Assembly (NCBI RefSeq): GCF_019803445.1
Contig: NZ_CP081844.1
Span: 2,058,501-2,122,500 of the forward strand
Length of the DNA: 64,000 bases
Source: Caenibius sp. WL
GTDB lineage: Bacteria; Pseudomonadota; Alphaproteobacteria; Sphingomonadales; Sphingomonadaceae
Direction of reading: 5' to 3'
Below are positions 11,154 through 19,055 of the stretch, one piece after another. The notes beneath the pieces were generated by a model that made no database searches, was not told where the DNA came from, and worked only from the letters and a program-made list of their open reading frames with translations. How positions within the stretch are numbered: the stretch's first letter is position 1; the number at the start of each line of letters is the position of its first letter. The translations under genes were made by a program, and so were the position numbers.

Positions 11154-11975
11154 ATGGCCAGCACCCGCATCGCCCTGTACCAGATGACGGCGGGCATCGA
11201 TCCGGCTGCGAATGCGGCCGCGATCGGGGATGCCGCGCGTCAGGCGAAAGCAGGCGGGGCGGCGATGCTGTTCACTCCGGAAATGTGCGGCCTGCTCGAC
11301 CGCGATCGGCAGCGCGCCGCACCGCATATCGTGGCCGAAGCGGACAATCCGGTTCTGGCTGCGGCACGAATGGCCGCGGCCGATCTCGGCCTGTGGGTCG
11401 CTTTGGGATCGCTTGCCATCGCGCGTGAGGATGGCCGGTGGGCCAACCGTTCGTTCCTACTGGCGCCGGACGGGGGCATCGCAGCCCGCTACGACAAGAT
11501 CCATATGTTCGACGTGCAATTGGCAACCGGCGAAAGCTGGCGGGAATCGGCCGCTTACGCTCCGGGGGAGAGTGTGGTCACGGCGCAGACGCCGCTGGGG
11601 CGGCTCGGTCTTGCGATTTGCTACGATGTGCGTTTTCCCGCGCTGTTCGGGGCCTTGGGCGACCGGGCGTGCGATGCCATTGCCGTGCCCGCGGCTTTCA
11701 CTGCGCCCACGGGGGCGGCGCATTGGCACCTGCTGCTGCGCGCGCGGGCCGTGGAGGAAAGCGCGTGGATCATCGCCGCGACGCAAGTCGGCGTGCATGA
11801 AGATGGCCGCAGGACCTATGGGCACAGCCTCGTGGTCGATCCGTGGGGGGATGTGGTGCTCGACATGGGCGGGGATGCGCCAGGCGTGGGATTTGCCGAG
11901 ATCGCGGCAGAGCGGACGGCGGAAATCCGCGCGCAATTGCCGGCCCTTGCCAATCGGCGAAAAATCCCCAACTGA
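11154..11975 (+). CDS. carbon-nitrogen hydrolase (Nit2 / omega-amidase type)
   Basis: Member of the nitrilase superfamily, probably a cytoplasmic amidase acting on small omega-amides or deaminated glutathione. The Glu-Lys-Cys triad is visible: Glu43 in FTPEMCG, Lys115 in RYDKIHMFD and Cys156 in GLAICYDVRFP. The 273-residue length fits the Nit1/Nit2 branch. The ATG at 11154 begins MASTRIALYQMTAG; the frame is open upstream through grxC as a shadow. It follows grxC by 8 bases. Assignment to deaminated-glutathione repair is inferred from the grxC neighbour, not shown. Confidence 0.9.
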   Translation: MASTRIALYQMTAGIDPAANAAAIGDAARQAKAGGAAMLFTPEMCGLLDRDRQRAAPHIVAEADNPVLAAARMAAADLGLWVALGSLAIAREDGRWANRSFLLAPDGGIAARYDKIHMFDVQLATGESWRESAAYAPGESVVTAQTPLGRLGLAICYDVRFPALFGALGDRACDAIAVPAAFTAPTGAAHWHLLLRARAVEESAWIIAATQVGVHEDGRRTYGHSLVVDPWGDVVLDMGGDAPGVGFAEIAAERTAEIRAQLPALANRRKIPN

Positions 11976-12005
11976 TTCCGTAGGGTTATCTGCTAGAGTG
12001 CAAGC

Positions 12006-12467
12006 ATGATCGTTTTCGACCTGCAATGTCCGGAAGGTCACCGGTTTGAAGGCTGGTTCGCCTCGTCGGGCGACTTTGCCTCGCAACAGGAGCGGGGGCT
12101 ATTGTGCTGCCCGCAATGCGGGGCGGGCGATGTGATCAAGGCTCCGATGGCCCCGGCGGTGCCCATGAAAGGCAACCAGCGCGCCGACAAGGGCGGGAAG
12201 GGCGGCCCTGTCGCCGGTGGCGCCATGCCGCCGCAGATGGTCGAAGCGTTGCACAAGATGGCCGCGATGCAGGCCGAAGCGCTCAAGCAGTCGGAATGGG
12301 TCGGGGACAAGTTTGCCGATGAATCCCGTGCGATGCATTACGGAGAGCGGGACGCGAAAGTGATCCACGGCCAGACCACGCCCGAACAGGCGAAAGAACT
12401 GCACGAGGAAGGCATTCCCGTCGCCCCCCTGCTTTTCCCTGTCGCTCCGCCCGAAGAAATCAACTGA
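12006..12467 (+). CDS. DUF1178 family protein
   Basis: A 153-residue protein of the DUF1178 family, of unknown function. It starts MIVFDLQCPEGHRFEGWFAS and has CCPQCGAGDV around residues 35-44, so the early CxxGH and CPxC pair probably form a zinc-ribbon site. The C-terminal half contains the family segment RAMHYGERDAKVIHGQTTPEQAKELHEEGIPVAPLL. It is 30 bases downstream of the nitrilase-family gene, likely in the same operon. Confidence 0.9.
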   Translation: MIVFDLQCPEGHRFEGWFASSGDFASQQERGLLCCPQCGAGDVIKAPMAPAVPMKGNQRADKGGKGGPVAGGAMPPQMVEALHKMAAMQAEALKQSEWVGDKFADESRAMHYGERDAKVIHGQTTPEQAKELHEEGIPVAPLLFPVAPPEEIN

Positions 12468-12505
12468 TTGCCAGCGCCGCCGCAACTGCCTAAATGCCGT
12501 GGCGG

Positions 12506-12582
12506 GCGCCCGTAGCTCAGCAGGATAGAGCATCAGATTCCTAATCTGGGGGCCACAGGTTCGAATCCTGTCGGGCGCACCA
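12506..12582 (+). tRNA. tRNA-Arg (anticodon CCT), with encoded CCA
   Basis: A full cloverleaf can be drawn: acceptor GCGCCCG pairs with CGGGCGC; the D arm contains AGCTCAGCAGGATAGAGC; the anticodon arm is TCAGA-TTCCTAA-TCTGG, giving anticodon CCT; the T arm is ACAGG-TTCGAAT-CCTGT; and the 3' ACCA is encoded. A recombinase gene ends 20 bases downstream, so the 3' half of this tRNA is the probable integration target of the island that follows. Confidence 0.97.
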
Positions 12583-12601
12583 CCTTCAAAATTAGGCTTT
12601 G

Positions 12602-13645
12602 TTATTCAGTATCTTGTTGGTGGTTGGCCAAATCAGTTTTGTATTGGGTAGCCAAATCCATGGTTGTATCGGCCAGTCGCACCTGCTCCGCATCGCGCGT
12701 ATATCGCGCCACTTCGGCGTCACTGGAATGCCCGGTAATCGATTTGATCAACTGATTTGATAGACCCAATTCCGCCAAGCGCCGGACGCATGCCTTTCGC
12801 AGTCCGTGCATTGAATAGCAATGCAATCCCGATGCTCGGCACGCGTCGCCAAACCAATTGCCAAAGCCATTGCGCGTCCGAGGCACGCCCATTCTGGTGA
12901 CGATGGCGAGGTGCCCACTTGGAGTGGCTGCGATGCTTTTTGCCAAATCAGGATGGATCGGAATGCGAAGCTCCTTGCTGGTTTTCACCTGCGTGATTTG
13001 GATGCGCCCCTTCTCGACGTGCTGAGAGCCCATCCGGCAGACATCGCTTTTGCGCTGGCCGGTATAAAGCGCCAGATCGAAAGCAAGCCGCTCCTGTGTG
13101 CCGATAGGCCAACGTGCCTGGAACGCCGCAATATGCTCCTCTTGCCATGTCTGATAACCACCAGTGCGCGACTTCACCCCGCGCACCACACGGGCAGGAT
13201 TATCGTTGCGCATTCCCATGAGGATGGCGAAATCGAACAGTTGGCCGAGGCGCTTTTTCAGGTTGTTGGCTGCTGAGGGCGTCGCCTGCATCTTCGTCAT
13301 CAGATTGGCGACGTGCTTCGCATTCATGCCTGCAACCGTATGGTTCCCATATGTCGCTCGAAACCGCTCCAGTTCGCCCCTGTAGATCCGTTGCGTCTGT
13401 GGCTTGGTGTCTTTGAAGTTACGGGCTCGCCGTATGAAATATAGCGGGTCGAGGATAGCTATCTTGGAAGTAGCGCCCGCGCAACATATCCGATCGTTAG
13501 CCGAGTTGTCCGAACCGGTTGGCAAGTTGCTCCAGATTAGAACACCTCGCCTGATATGGAAAGCGGGTGCATGCACGCTCTGATATTGTCCGATAAGAGG
13601 CCGTTCAGGACTCACCGATGACCGATGGCGCAGGAGTAAATGCAT
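12602..13645 (-). CDS. tyrosine recombinase / integrase, probably with damaged N-terminus
   Basis: Phage-type site-specific recombinase. The catalytic domain is complete: Arg in LYTGQRKSDVCRMG, His-x-x-Arg in MHGLRKACVRRLAE, a second His in TGHSSDAEVARYT, and the nucleophilic Tyr in that same segment. A core-binding domain (QTQRIYRGELERFRATYG) precedes it. The first 70 or so residues do not resemble the usual N-terminal arm of this family, and there is no internal Met before about residue 104. The ATG at 13645 also overlaps the divergent SDR start by 28 bases, so the native start may have been lost. Its 3' end lies 20 bases from tRNA-Arg, which fits integration into the tRNA. Confidence 0.85.
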   Translation of the reverse strand: MHLLLRHRSSVSPERPLIGQYQSVHAPAFHIRRGVLIWSNLPTGSDNSANDRICCAGATSKIAILDPLYFIRRARNFKDTKPQTQRIYRGELERFRATYGNHTVAGMNAKHVANLMTKMQATPSAANNLKKRLGQLFDFAILMGMRNDNPARVVRGVKSRTGGYQTWQEEHIAAFQARWPIGTQERLAFDLALYTGQRKSDVCRMGSQHVEKGRIQITQVKTSKELRIPIHPDLAKSIAATPSGHLAIVTRMGVPRTRNGFGNWFGDACRASGLHCYSMHGLRKACVRRLAELGLSNQLIKSITGHSSDAEVARYTRDAEQVRLADTTMDLATQYKTDLANHQQDTE

Positions 13646-14418
13646 TGGTGGATCATTCGATTAAGGGAAAGACGGTTCTGATCGCGGGTGGCGGCAAGAA
13701 TCTCGGTGGGCTGATCGCGCGCGATCTTGCGGCTCAGGGCGCGGGAGCAGTCGCAATCCATTACAACAGTGCCGGCTCGGCGGTTGAGGCGATGGAGACC
13801 GTCGCCGCAGTGAAGGCCTCCGGCGCGGAGGCGGTCGCTTTCCAGGCCGATTTGACCACGGCTGGGGCGATGGAAAAACTGTTCGCTGATACAATTGCCG
13901 CGATTGGTCGGCCTGACATCGCGATCAACACGGTAGGCAAGGTTCTAAAGAAGCCCTTCACGGAGATCAGTGAAGCTGAATATGACGAGATGACCGCCGT
14001 CAACTCGAAGACGGCTTTTTTCTTTCTCAAAGAAGCGGGCCGGCATGTGAACGACAATGGCAAGGTTTGTACGCTCGTCACGTCGTTGCTCGGCGCTTAT
14101 ACACCCTTCTATGCGGCCTATGCTGGCACCAAGGCGCCAGTCGAGCATTTCACGCGCGCGGCGTCCAAGGAATTTGGTGAGCGCGGCATCTCGGTGACGG
14201 CAATCGGGCCTGGCCCGATGGACACGCCCTTCTTTTATCCGGCAGAAGGCGCGGATGCCCAAGCCTATCACAAGACAGCGGCAGCACTTTCGGCCTTCAC
14301 CGAGACCGGTCTCACCGACATTCAGGACATCGTGCCCTGGATACGGATACTCGTCTCCGACGGCTGGTGGATGACTGGTCAAACCATCCTCGTCAACGGC
14401 GGCTACACGACCAAGTGA
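13618..14418 (+). CDS. SDR family oxidoreductase
   Basis: Short-chain dehydrogenase of 266 residues. The nucleotide-binding glycine motif is GGGKNLGG at 24-31, the structural NTVG at 104-107 replaces the usual NNAG, the catalytic Ser is about 156, and Tyr168-x-x-x-Lys172 (YAGTK) is intact. The protein ends WMTGQTILVNGGYTTK, typical of the classical subfamily. The substrate cannot be read from the sequence. AGGA lies 8 bases before the ATG. It starts inside the 5' end of the divergent integrase frame, suggesting a recombination junction. Confidence 0.88.
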   Translation: MTDGAGVNALVDHSIKGKTVLIAGGGKNLGGLIARDLAAQGAGAVAIHYNSAGSAVEAMETVAAVKASGAEAVAFQADLTTAGAMEKLFADTIAAIGRPDIAINTVGKVLKKPFTEISEAEYDEMTAVNSKTAFFFLKEAGRHVNDNGKVCTLVTSLLGAYTPFYAAYAGTKAPVEHFTRAASKEFGERGISVTAIGPGPMDTPFFYPAEGADAQAYHKTAAALSAFTETGLTDIQDIVPWIRILVSDGWWMTGQTILVNGGYTTK

Positions 14419-14700
14419 TGGATAGGCCGGGTGGCCTCGCTGCCCGGCCTAAAATCATTTCTACGCTAGCACCGGCCCATCATCGGTCTGAAGAGGCAAG
14501 CGGCTTCGTACCATCCAGGAGGGTGACGAAATCAAATTGCGCAGTGTCCAACCCGGACGCCGTATCATGGTATTTTTTACTAATGAAAGACCAAGAGTTT
14601 CGAGTGTGAATCTTATTGCTGCCTCTCTTGATAAGCGCGCGCTGAAATCGAAATGCAAATCTATGTGATAAGGCTGCAGACAGTGCATCAGGATGAGGAG
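14419..14700. other. intergenic region with a doubtful small frame
   Basis: 282 bases with no recognised gene. A plus-strand frame open from about 14492 to the TGA at 14668 reads (in part) GDEIKLRSVQPGRRIMVFF and has protein-like composition. It has no good start codon apart from a TTG at 14537 with AGGAGG rather far upstream, or an ATG at 14567. It may be a small gene or a remnant. Confidence 0.25.
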
Positions 14701-14910
14701 TTATCCTCGTAAAAGGTCTGCAACTGATTTGCCCACGATGCGGGCCAATTGCACCATTTTAGCGAGGCTGGGATTAGCAACCCCTCGTTCCAGGTGAGAA
14801 ATGTATGTCCGATCCAAACCAGCTAACTCTGCCAAACGGGCCTGAGTAAGCCCGGTTTCACGGCGTGCTTCCCGAAGGCGGCGCGCAAAGATGTCTAGTT
14901 CAGTTGGCAT
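14701..14910 (-). CDS. XRE-family (Cro/C1-type) transcriptional regulator
   Basis: Small DNA-binding protein of 69 residues, essentially one helix-turn-helix: FARRLREARRETGLTQARLA, then GLDRTYISHLERGVANPSL, then LARIVGKSVADLLRG. This is the standard HTH_3 fold, with LTQARLAELAGL and TYISHLERG as helices 2 and 3. The ATG at 14910 (MPTELDIFARR) gives a normal length; an in-frame ATG at 14976 would add 22 residues without family support. No partner toxin or restriction enzyme is adjacent, so its target is unknown. Confidence 0.85.
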   Translation of the reverse strand: MPTELDIFARRLREARRETGLTQARLAELAGLDRTYISHLERGVANPSLAKMVQLARIVGKSVADLLRG

Positions 14911-15229
14911 TGCGGGATTTATTTTGGGTGACTTCAAAGCAAAGCTCCCACTGTATTCTGCAAAGATTTGGGGCATTCGAGTGCAGCGGAGGGGGTAAAA
15001 ATCTTCTCCGCATTTGCCTCCTTTCGGCTGAATGGGTTCTCGACGAGCGGTAGCAACAAGAGTGTCCGCTTCTGCTGTTCAAATGACCTTAAGAGAATTG
15101 CAGAGGCGGTGAGATGCATGGCGTGAATCTGCAAGTCTGGGCACCACTTCGTGCTCTTTGGGAGCGCGCAAGGAGAAGTCCGGGCATGCGATCTTCGGCC
15201 TGCAGCCAGTCGCACAAATGCGGCATGGG
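14911..15229. other. intergenic region, nothing recognised
   Basis: 319 bases between the XRE regulator and the 2OG oxygenase, both on the minus strand. A minus-strand frame from 15239 overlaps the end of the oxygenase, but its translation is not like any family I know. No tRNA, repeat or clear terminator was found. Confidence 0.4.
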
Positions 15230-15790
15230 TTATCGCCATTTTGGACCCTCAATCCATGTCACCAGGCTGTGCCGAATTCCTTTCGTGACCGGCAGAACCC
15301 TATGCTGCAGGAACGATGGAAATATCAGCAGGCTACCCCGCGGCTGAAACACGGCGCCCGGATGCTGCACCGTGGAAAATTCGAACTCCCCACCCTCATA
15401 ACTTTCAGGGTCGGATAGTTGGACAACGACCGAAAGTTTTCGGTCATAAGGTGCGGGACCATTGAGCTGGACATCATGGTGCCAGCCGTACTTTCCCTTT
15501 TTGCTCCCGTGGTATTCGGTGAATTGCAACTGAAATGGAGCCACAATATCGAAGCCGAAGTTCGTCCTGTTGGAGGATAAGACGAACTCCATCAATCGGT
15601 TAACCAGACCGCCTTCGGCTTTAGGAGACAGCCACCTGACGGACGATTCCCGCAAACCTTTATCGACCCTGTTGTGCTCTAAGAATCCAACAGTCGCATC
15701 TCTTTCCGGGTAAGAACTTGCTCTGGAGATTATGTCATCACACTCATCAGAACTTAAGGCAGATGTCCAAACTTCCCATATGTTCTTCAT
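15230..15790 (-). CDS. 2OG-Fe(II) oxygenase of the prolyl-4-hydroxylase fold
   Basis: Predicted cytoplasmic dioxygenase of 186 residues using Fe(II), O2 and 2-oxoglutarate. The double-stranded beta-helix ligands are all present: His104-x-Asp106 in YGWHHDVQ, distal His163 in FPSFLQHRV and 2OG-binding Arg173 in GIRHSLVTW. The strands RKLSVVVQLSDP and YEGGEFEF are typical of the P4Hc/PKHD group. No signal peptide is seen. The ATG at 15790 is preferred over 15823 because AGGAA lies 9 bases upstream. It is 96 bases downstream of the collagen-repeat protein gene on the same strand, so that protein is an obvious candidate substrate (inference). A free amino-acid hydroxylase is the alternative. Confidence 0.87.
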   Translation of the reverse strand: MKNIWEVWTSALSSDECDDIISRASSYPERDATVGFLEHNRVDKGLRESSVRWLSPKAEGGLVNRLMEFVLSSNRTNFGFDIVAPFQLQFTEYHGSKKGKYGWHHDVQLNGPAPYDRKLSVVVQLSDPESYEGGEFEFSTVQHPGAVFQPRGSLLIFPSFLQHRVLPVTKGIRHSLVTWIEGPKWR

Positions 15791-15886
15791 GAAACATGAT
15801 TCCTGTGTGGACGTATAGCGCATGCCATCAACATTAAGTGGCCGCCATAATGACTATGACGGCCACGGTACCACTAGCTACGCCCC

Positions 15887-17227
15887 TTAACCTGGAGTCC
15901 CAGGCTCGCCCGGAGGCCCCATGGGGCCCTCAGGACCAGTCGGTCCTACGGGGCCTGGAGTCCCAGGCTCACCTGGTAGACCAGGCTCGCCAGGACTTCC
16001 GGGCTCGCCAGGACTTCCTGGCGCCCCAGGATCGCCGGAAGGACCAGTCGGACCTACGGGTCCGGGCGCTCCCGGCGTGCCATCGAGACCTGGCATGCCG
16101 TCAGTACCCGGCGTGCCGGAAGGACCAGTCGGACCTACAGGCCCGGGCGCTCCTGGGGTGCCGTCAACACCCGGGGCCCCCGGGGGACCTGAGGGAAGCT
16201 TGTTGGTCGAATCGGGCAAGCCGGCTGCATCGCGCCCCAGATATATGGGGAGATAATCCTCGCGCTCTCGCCGGATTAGCGATTTGTTTCCACTGCCGAA
16301 TGCAAACCGTAAGCCCAGCATGAAGTTGATGCCGCGATCATGTTTGAAATCATAGCCGACATCACCATAGATTTGGGCGGCAGTCCCATTTCCAAATGGG
16401 ATATTGTAATCCAATCCACCGACCAATTCGCGGCTATCGACAAATGAATTGTTGTGCCGGTAGCCAATATTGAGCTTCAAGTCATCATCCGCATACCAGG
16501 CTGCGCGGCCATCCAGGAACAGTCTCGTATTCCGATCGAGGCTGTTCCACTGCCCGCCTGCAATCCCCTGCAAGGTGAATCTGTCCAGATAAAGCTGGGC
16601 TTCAGCGGCAACCTTGACCGCTTGCACCCCTGATACCACTTCACCCTTCTTTGCGTAGTTGCCGGAACCGTACAGGAAGCTCCCGTACAGTCCGACTGCG
16701 CCACGTTCCGGATCGCGGTGGAACAGATGCGCCGCGGTGCCAGCGAAACCACTGCCACCGGCGATACCGCCGACCGCGTCGATTTGCGCACCCAGATCTT
16801 GCCCCAGCGGCAACGCGATCGATCCGTCGGCGAAGCCTATCCCGGCTTCGGTGCTGTTGTTGTAGCCCCCTCCGAAGCCAAAGCGGAAATTGGGGGCAGA
16901 AACGGCTGCAACCACCGGCGGTGCCTCAACCCGCTTCCAGCTTTCAATGGCCGCCTGGCCTTCGAACGAGTGTTCGCGAGGCGTAGTGGCCGCCGTTCTG
17001 GATTGCAGATCGGCAAGTTCCGCTTTCGCTTTTGCGGCTTCTTCTCGCGCTGTCTGCAGCTCGGCATCCAGAGCCGCTTGTTTCTGCTCCATCGCCTGAA
17101 TCATTCGGAACAGCTCTTCGTTTGTCGGAGCCTGTGCAAACGCGAGATTAGAGGCAAAAACAGAAGTGGAAATTGCAAATGTTGATGTGGCCAATTTTAA
17201 TCTATTCAATCTAGATGTATTCGGCAT
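15887..17227 (-). CDS. outer-membrane beta-barrel protein with N-terminal coiled coil and C-terminal collagen-like domain
   Basis: A 446-residue protein in four parts. Residues 1-31 are a signal peptide ending AFA-QAP. About 34-75 are a charged heptad-like coiled coil ([20 protein letters not shown] and on). About 105-315 are alternating beta-strands with aromatic turns ending [14 protein letters not shown], a typical barrel closing strand. Residues 347-446 are 33 perfect Gly-X-Y triplets. Proline fills Y in 20 triplets ([15 protein letters not shown]), the position hydroxylated in animal collagen. GGGGTGA lies 7 bases before the ATG. The stop follows the last Gly directly, so no folding or anchoring domain caps the collagen. 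The 2OG oxygenase follows on the same strand. The combination of a barrel and a collagen tail is unusual. Confidence 0.9.
   Translation of the reverse strand: MPNTSRLNRLKLATSTFAISTSVFASNLAFAQAPTNEELFRMIQAMEQKQAALDAELQTAREEAAKAKAELADLQSRTAATTPREHSFEGQAAIESWKRVEAPPVVAAVSAPNFRFGFGGGYNNSTEAGIGFADGSIALPLGQDLGAQIDAVGGIAGGSGFAGTAAHLFHRDPERGAVGLYGSFLYGSGNYAKKGEVVSGVQAVKVAAEAQLYLDRFTLQGIAGGQWNSLDRNTRLFLDGRAAWYADDDLKLNIGYRHNNSFVDSRELVGGLDYNIPFGNGTAAQIYGDVGYDFKHDRGINFMLGLRFAFGSGNKSLIRREREDYLPIYLGRDAAGLPDSTNKLPSGPPGAPGVDGTPGAPGPVGPTGPSGTPGTDGMPGLDGTPGAPGPVGPTGPSGDPGAPGSPGEPGSPGEPGLPGEPGTPGPVGPTGPEGPMGPPGEPGTPG
15890..16189 (-). repeat. collagen Gly-X-Y coding repeat
   Basis: 300 bases encode 33 Gly-X-Y triplets plus a final Gly. 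A sub-repeat encoding GPVGPTGP occurs three times. Two nearly identical copies start at about 16037 and 16118, one 81-base (nine-triplet) period apart; a third, diverged copy is near 15931. This points to growth by unequal crossing-over or slippage, so length may vary between strains. Confidence 0.9.
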
Positions 17228-17403
17228 ATCAATTCACCCCATTTCAAGTAATATTATTATTAATTTGATAACTTGATTGTAAATTTCGGAGTTTTCTTGG
17301 TTTTTGTAATATGTATATTAAATTATTGCATTTGCAATCTCACATCCTGTCATATTCAATCACATGATGACGGATCGTTGAGTTTGATGTCTTCGCAGTG
17401 AGA
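17228..17403. promoter_or_regulatory. AT-rich upstream region of the collagen-repeat gene
   Basis: The stretch immediately 5' of the collagen gene is strongly AT-rich (for example TTATTATTAATTTGATAAC at about 17254-17272), unlike the surrounding chromosome. It must hold the promoter of the collagen/oxygenase pair. I cannot assign -35/-10 boxes with confidence. Confidence 0.35.
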
Positions 17404-17706
17404 TCTGATGGGGATATGCAGGGGGCGGGATTCGTGTTCAGCGAGAGAAGGCGGTCGGGGCATCGGCCGTATCGGACTGTTGCGCGGCCATTCCTTGAAC
17501 TGGCCGAGATGATTTCGATGCTGTTCATGAGGGTGTTTGTCGTATTTGATGGGAAGGGGTGGGATGCCAGCCTGCAATGAAGAGTTTTATGCCCTTTTGC
17601 TCCAGCAAGATCCTGCTGACTGTCGACTTGGCATTCGTGGCGGCTTCCAGGAAAGTATGGTGCCGTCTGCACCATTGCTCCCGGTCAGCCAGTACAGCTC
17701 ACTCAT
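17404..17706 (-). pseudogene. degenerate IS5-family transposase remnant
   Basis: An ATG at 17706 with AGGAGA upstream encodes MSELYWLT, the typical start of IS5-family transposases. After that, pieces in shifting frames resemble only the C-terminal part of such enzymes: STVSRILLEQKGIK, then a stop, then NSIEIISASSRNGRATVRYG with RCPD following, matching the NRIEIMFGRLKDW...TRYDRCP region. The central DDE part is missing. It is a relic with an internal deletion and frameshifts, and no terminal inverted repeats were recognised. Confidence 0.55.
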
Positions 17707-17788
17707 GTCGGGTCTCCTTGCGGAGCTTGCAGCCGAGTAGCTGCAAGGCGCAATCGCATCACTCTCAGCCGAGCAAAGTGTCCCGCGT

Positions 17789-18520
17789 TTAATCAGTAAA
17801 GGCGAAACCTATCCCGCGGATGGCGTGTAGAGGGAGCGTCATGTTGGCCTTTTTGGCTCGTCGGCGGAGGCGGCTCACGACTGTATCCAGGTGAGCGTAG
17901 TTGTATTCGTAGATGTCTTTGCCCAAAGCTTCCACGAGGGCGCGTCGTTCGACGGCCTCCCCGCGCTCAGCAAACAGCCGCCTCAAAAAGCGCTGTTCTG
18001 CAGTGGTTAAGCGGAGGCGATGACCTTCACCGTCTACAAGCACCCATCCTCCTTCCACTAGAGCCCATGAGCCACCCGTGGTCTGAGAAAGATTTTTGCT
18101 CCCGCCCCGGCTGAGACGGTCATTGAGTGCTACCACCACGGCAGCCAGCTCTTCGGCTCCAATGGGTTTTACGACGTAAGCATCAGCTCCCGCTCTAAGT
18201 CCGTTGATACGATCGTCTACAGAGTCACGGGCGGCGATTAAGATGATGCCGACTGACTGCGAAGTGCGCAAATGAGCGGCGATCGATAAACCGTCTTCCT
18301 CGTCCAAATCGAAATCAAGGACGACGATGTCAGATGGCCGGGCAGCGTAAGCCCTGTAGAAGGATGCAGCGCCATCAAAACCAAGGACGTTCAAGCCTAA
18401 TTTAGAGAGGTCTGCGAGCATTTCTTCTCGAAAACCATCATCTTTATCAACAAGATAGATAAGTGGTGTAATCTTGATGCTATTGGCTGTACCTCCCTCG
18501 TCTCCTGATAGTGAGTACAT
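17789..18520 (-). CDS. orphan OmpR-type response regulator
   Basis: Two-domain transcription factor of 243 residues. The receiver (about residues 15-135) has the acidic pair in YLVDKDD, the phospho-acceptor Asp in VVLDFDLDEEDG and the Lys in VVKPIG. The position usually Thr/Ser, before ARD, is Ala (IILIAARD), so phospho-signalling may be altered. The C-terminal winged helix runs LTTAEQRFLRRLFAERGEAV to HAIRGIGFAFTD. ATG 18520 is chosen because AGGAA lies 6 bases upstream; in-frame GTG 18607 would add 29 residues. No histidine kinase is nearby. Its place between the collagen gene and the autotransporters suggests control of surface proteins (inference). Confidence 0.85.
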   Translation of the reverse strand: MYSLSGDEGGTANSIKITPLIYLVDKDDGFREEMLADLSKLGLNVLGFDGAASFYRAYAARPSDIVVLDFDLDEEDGLSIAAHLRTSQSVGIILIAARDSVDDRINGLRAGADAYVVKPIGAEELAAVVVALNDRLSRGGSKNLSQTTGGSWALVEGGWVLVDGEGHRLRLTTAEQRFLRRLFAERGEAVERRALVEALGKDIYEYNYAHLDTVVSRLRRRAKKANMTLPLHAIRGIGFAFTD

Positions 18521-19055
18521 AAACATTTCCTGGCACTCAATTTCGCTGTCGTCGCCCGCCATTCGCTCGGGTGCGTTCCGCGGCGAGCTATAGAATGTAA
18601 GCCTCACGAGCGAGCAACTTCAGACGGTGTCACATTCTTGCATTTACTGTCATTGCGCCCTGTCTGGTTATTGGCCGAGCGAGTTGCGCAAACGACAAGG
18701 TTAAGGGCGATGCTGCTACGTGATCGACGTGTTCAATGCCTCATCCACGCGTCTCATTTTTGTATGCCACGTGTCTCAAAGGCTGCTTTATAAAATTCGG
18801 CGGGCATGGGGGTTTGAATCCAGCGGATCGCAACGTTCGGGAGTCGAGTGGTTCTTCAATAGCAGTAGTAAGGGGCGTGGTGGGCGACCGCGCTTGGTGG
18901 AGGGCAGAAGCTGGCGGGTCTCGGTTTGGCAGATATGTGGCCGGTCGATCACACCCCTCGATTACGCACCCTGGGGTGGCATCACGAGTTGTCGGCAACA
19001 AATGTCATTGCTCGTTAGTCGCCGCCGTTGTCCCGCCGCTCCATCTCATCGCTGG
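18521..19055. other. intergenic region, nothing recognised
   Basis: 535 bases between two minus-strand regulator genes. Frames on both strands give no recognisable protein. A short GGGTTTGAATCC near 18811 resembles a tRNA T-loop, but no cloverleaf or match to the tRNA-Arg 3' end surrounds it. The region must contain the response-regulator promoter. Confidence 0.4.

Noticed and set aside
14934-15239. Minus-strand frame of 101 codons overlapping the end of the 2OG oxygenase
   Set aside because: Not similar to any family I know and no clear start signal; kept as an unassigned intergenic stretch.
15890-16189. Possible CRISPR array
   Set aside because: The repeats are in-frame Gly-X-Y codons of a single gene, with no spacers or palindromic repeat. 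No cas genes are in the window.
15921-16256. Plus-strand frame also encoding Gly-Pro-rich triplets opposite the collagen tail
   Set aside because: Reverse complement of Gly/Pro codons (GGN/CCN) again yields Gly/Pro, so this is an expected artefact. It lacks a signal peptide, a proper start and any domain.
18805-18830. Possible duplicated tRNA 3' end (GGGTTTGAATCC) as island attachment site
   Set aside because: Only the general T-loop core matches; the flanks differ from the tRNA-Arg 3' end and no cloverleaf can be drawn.
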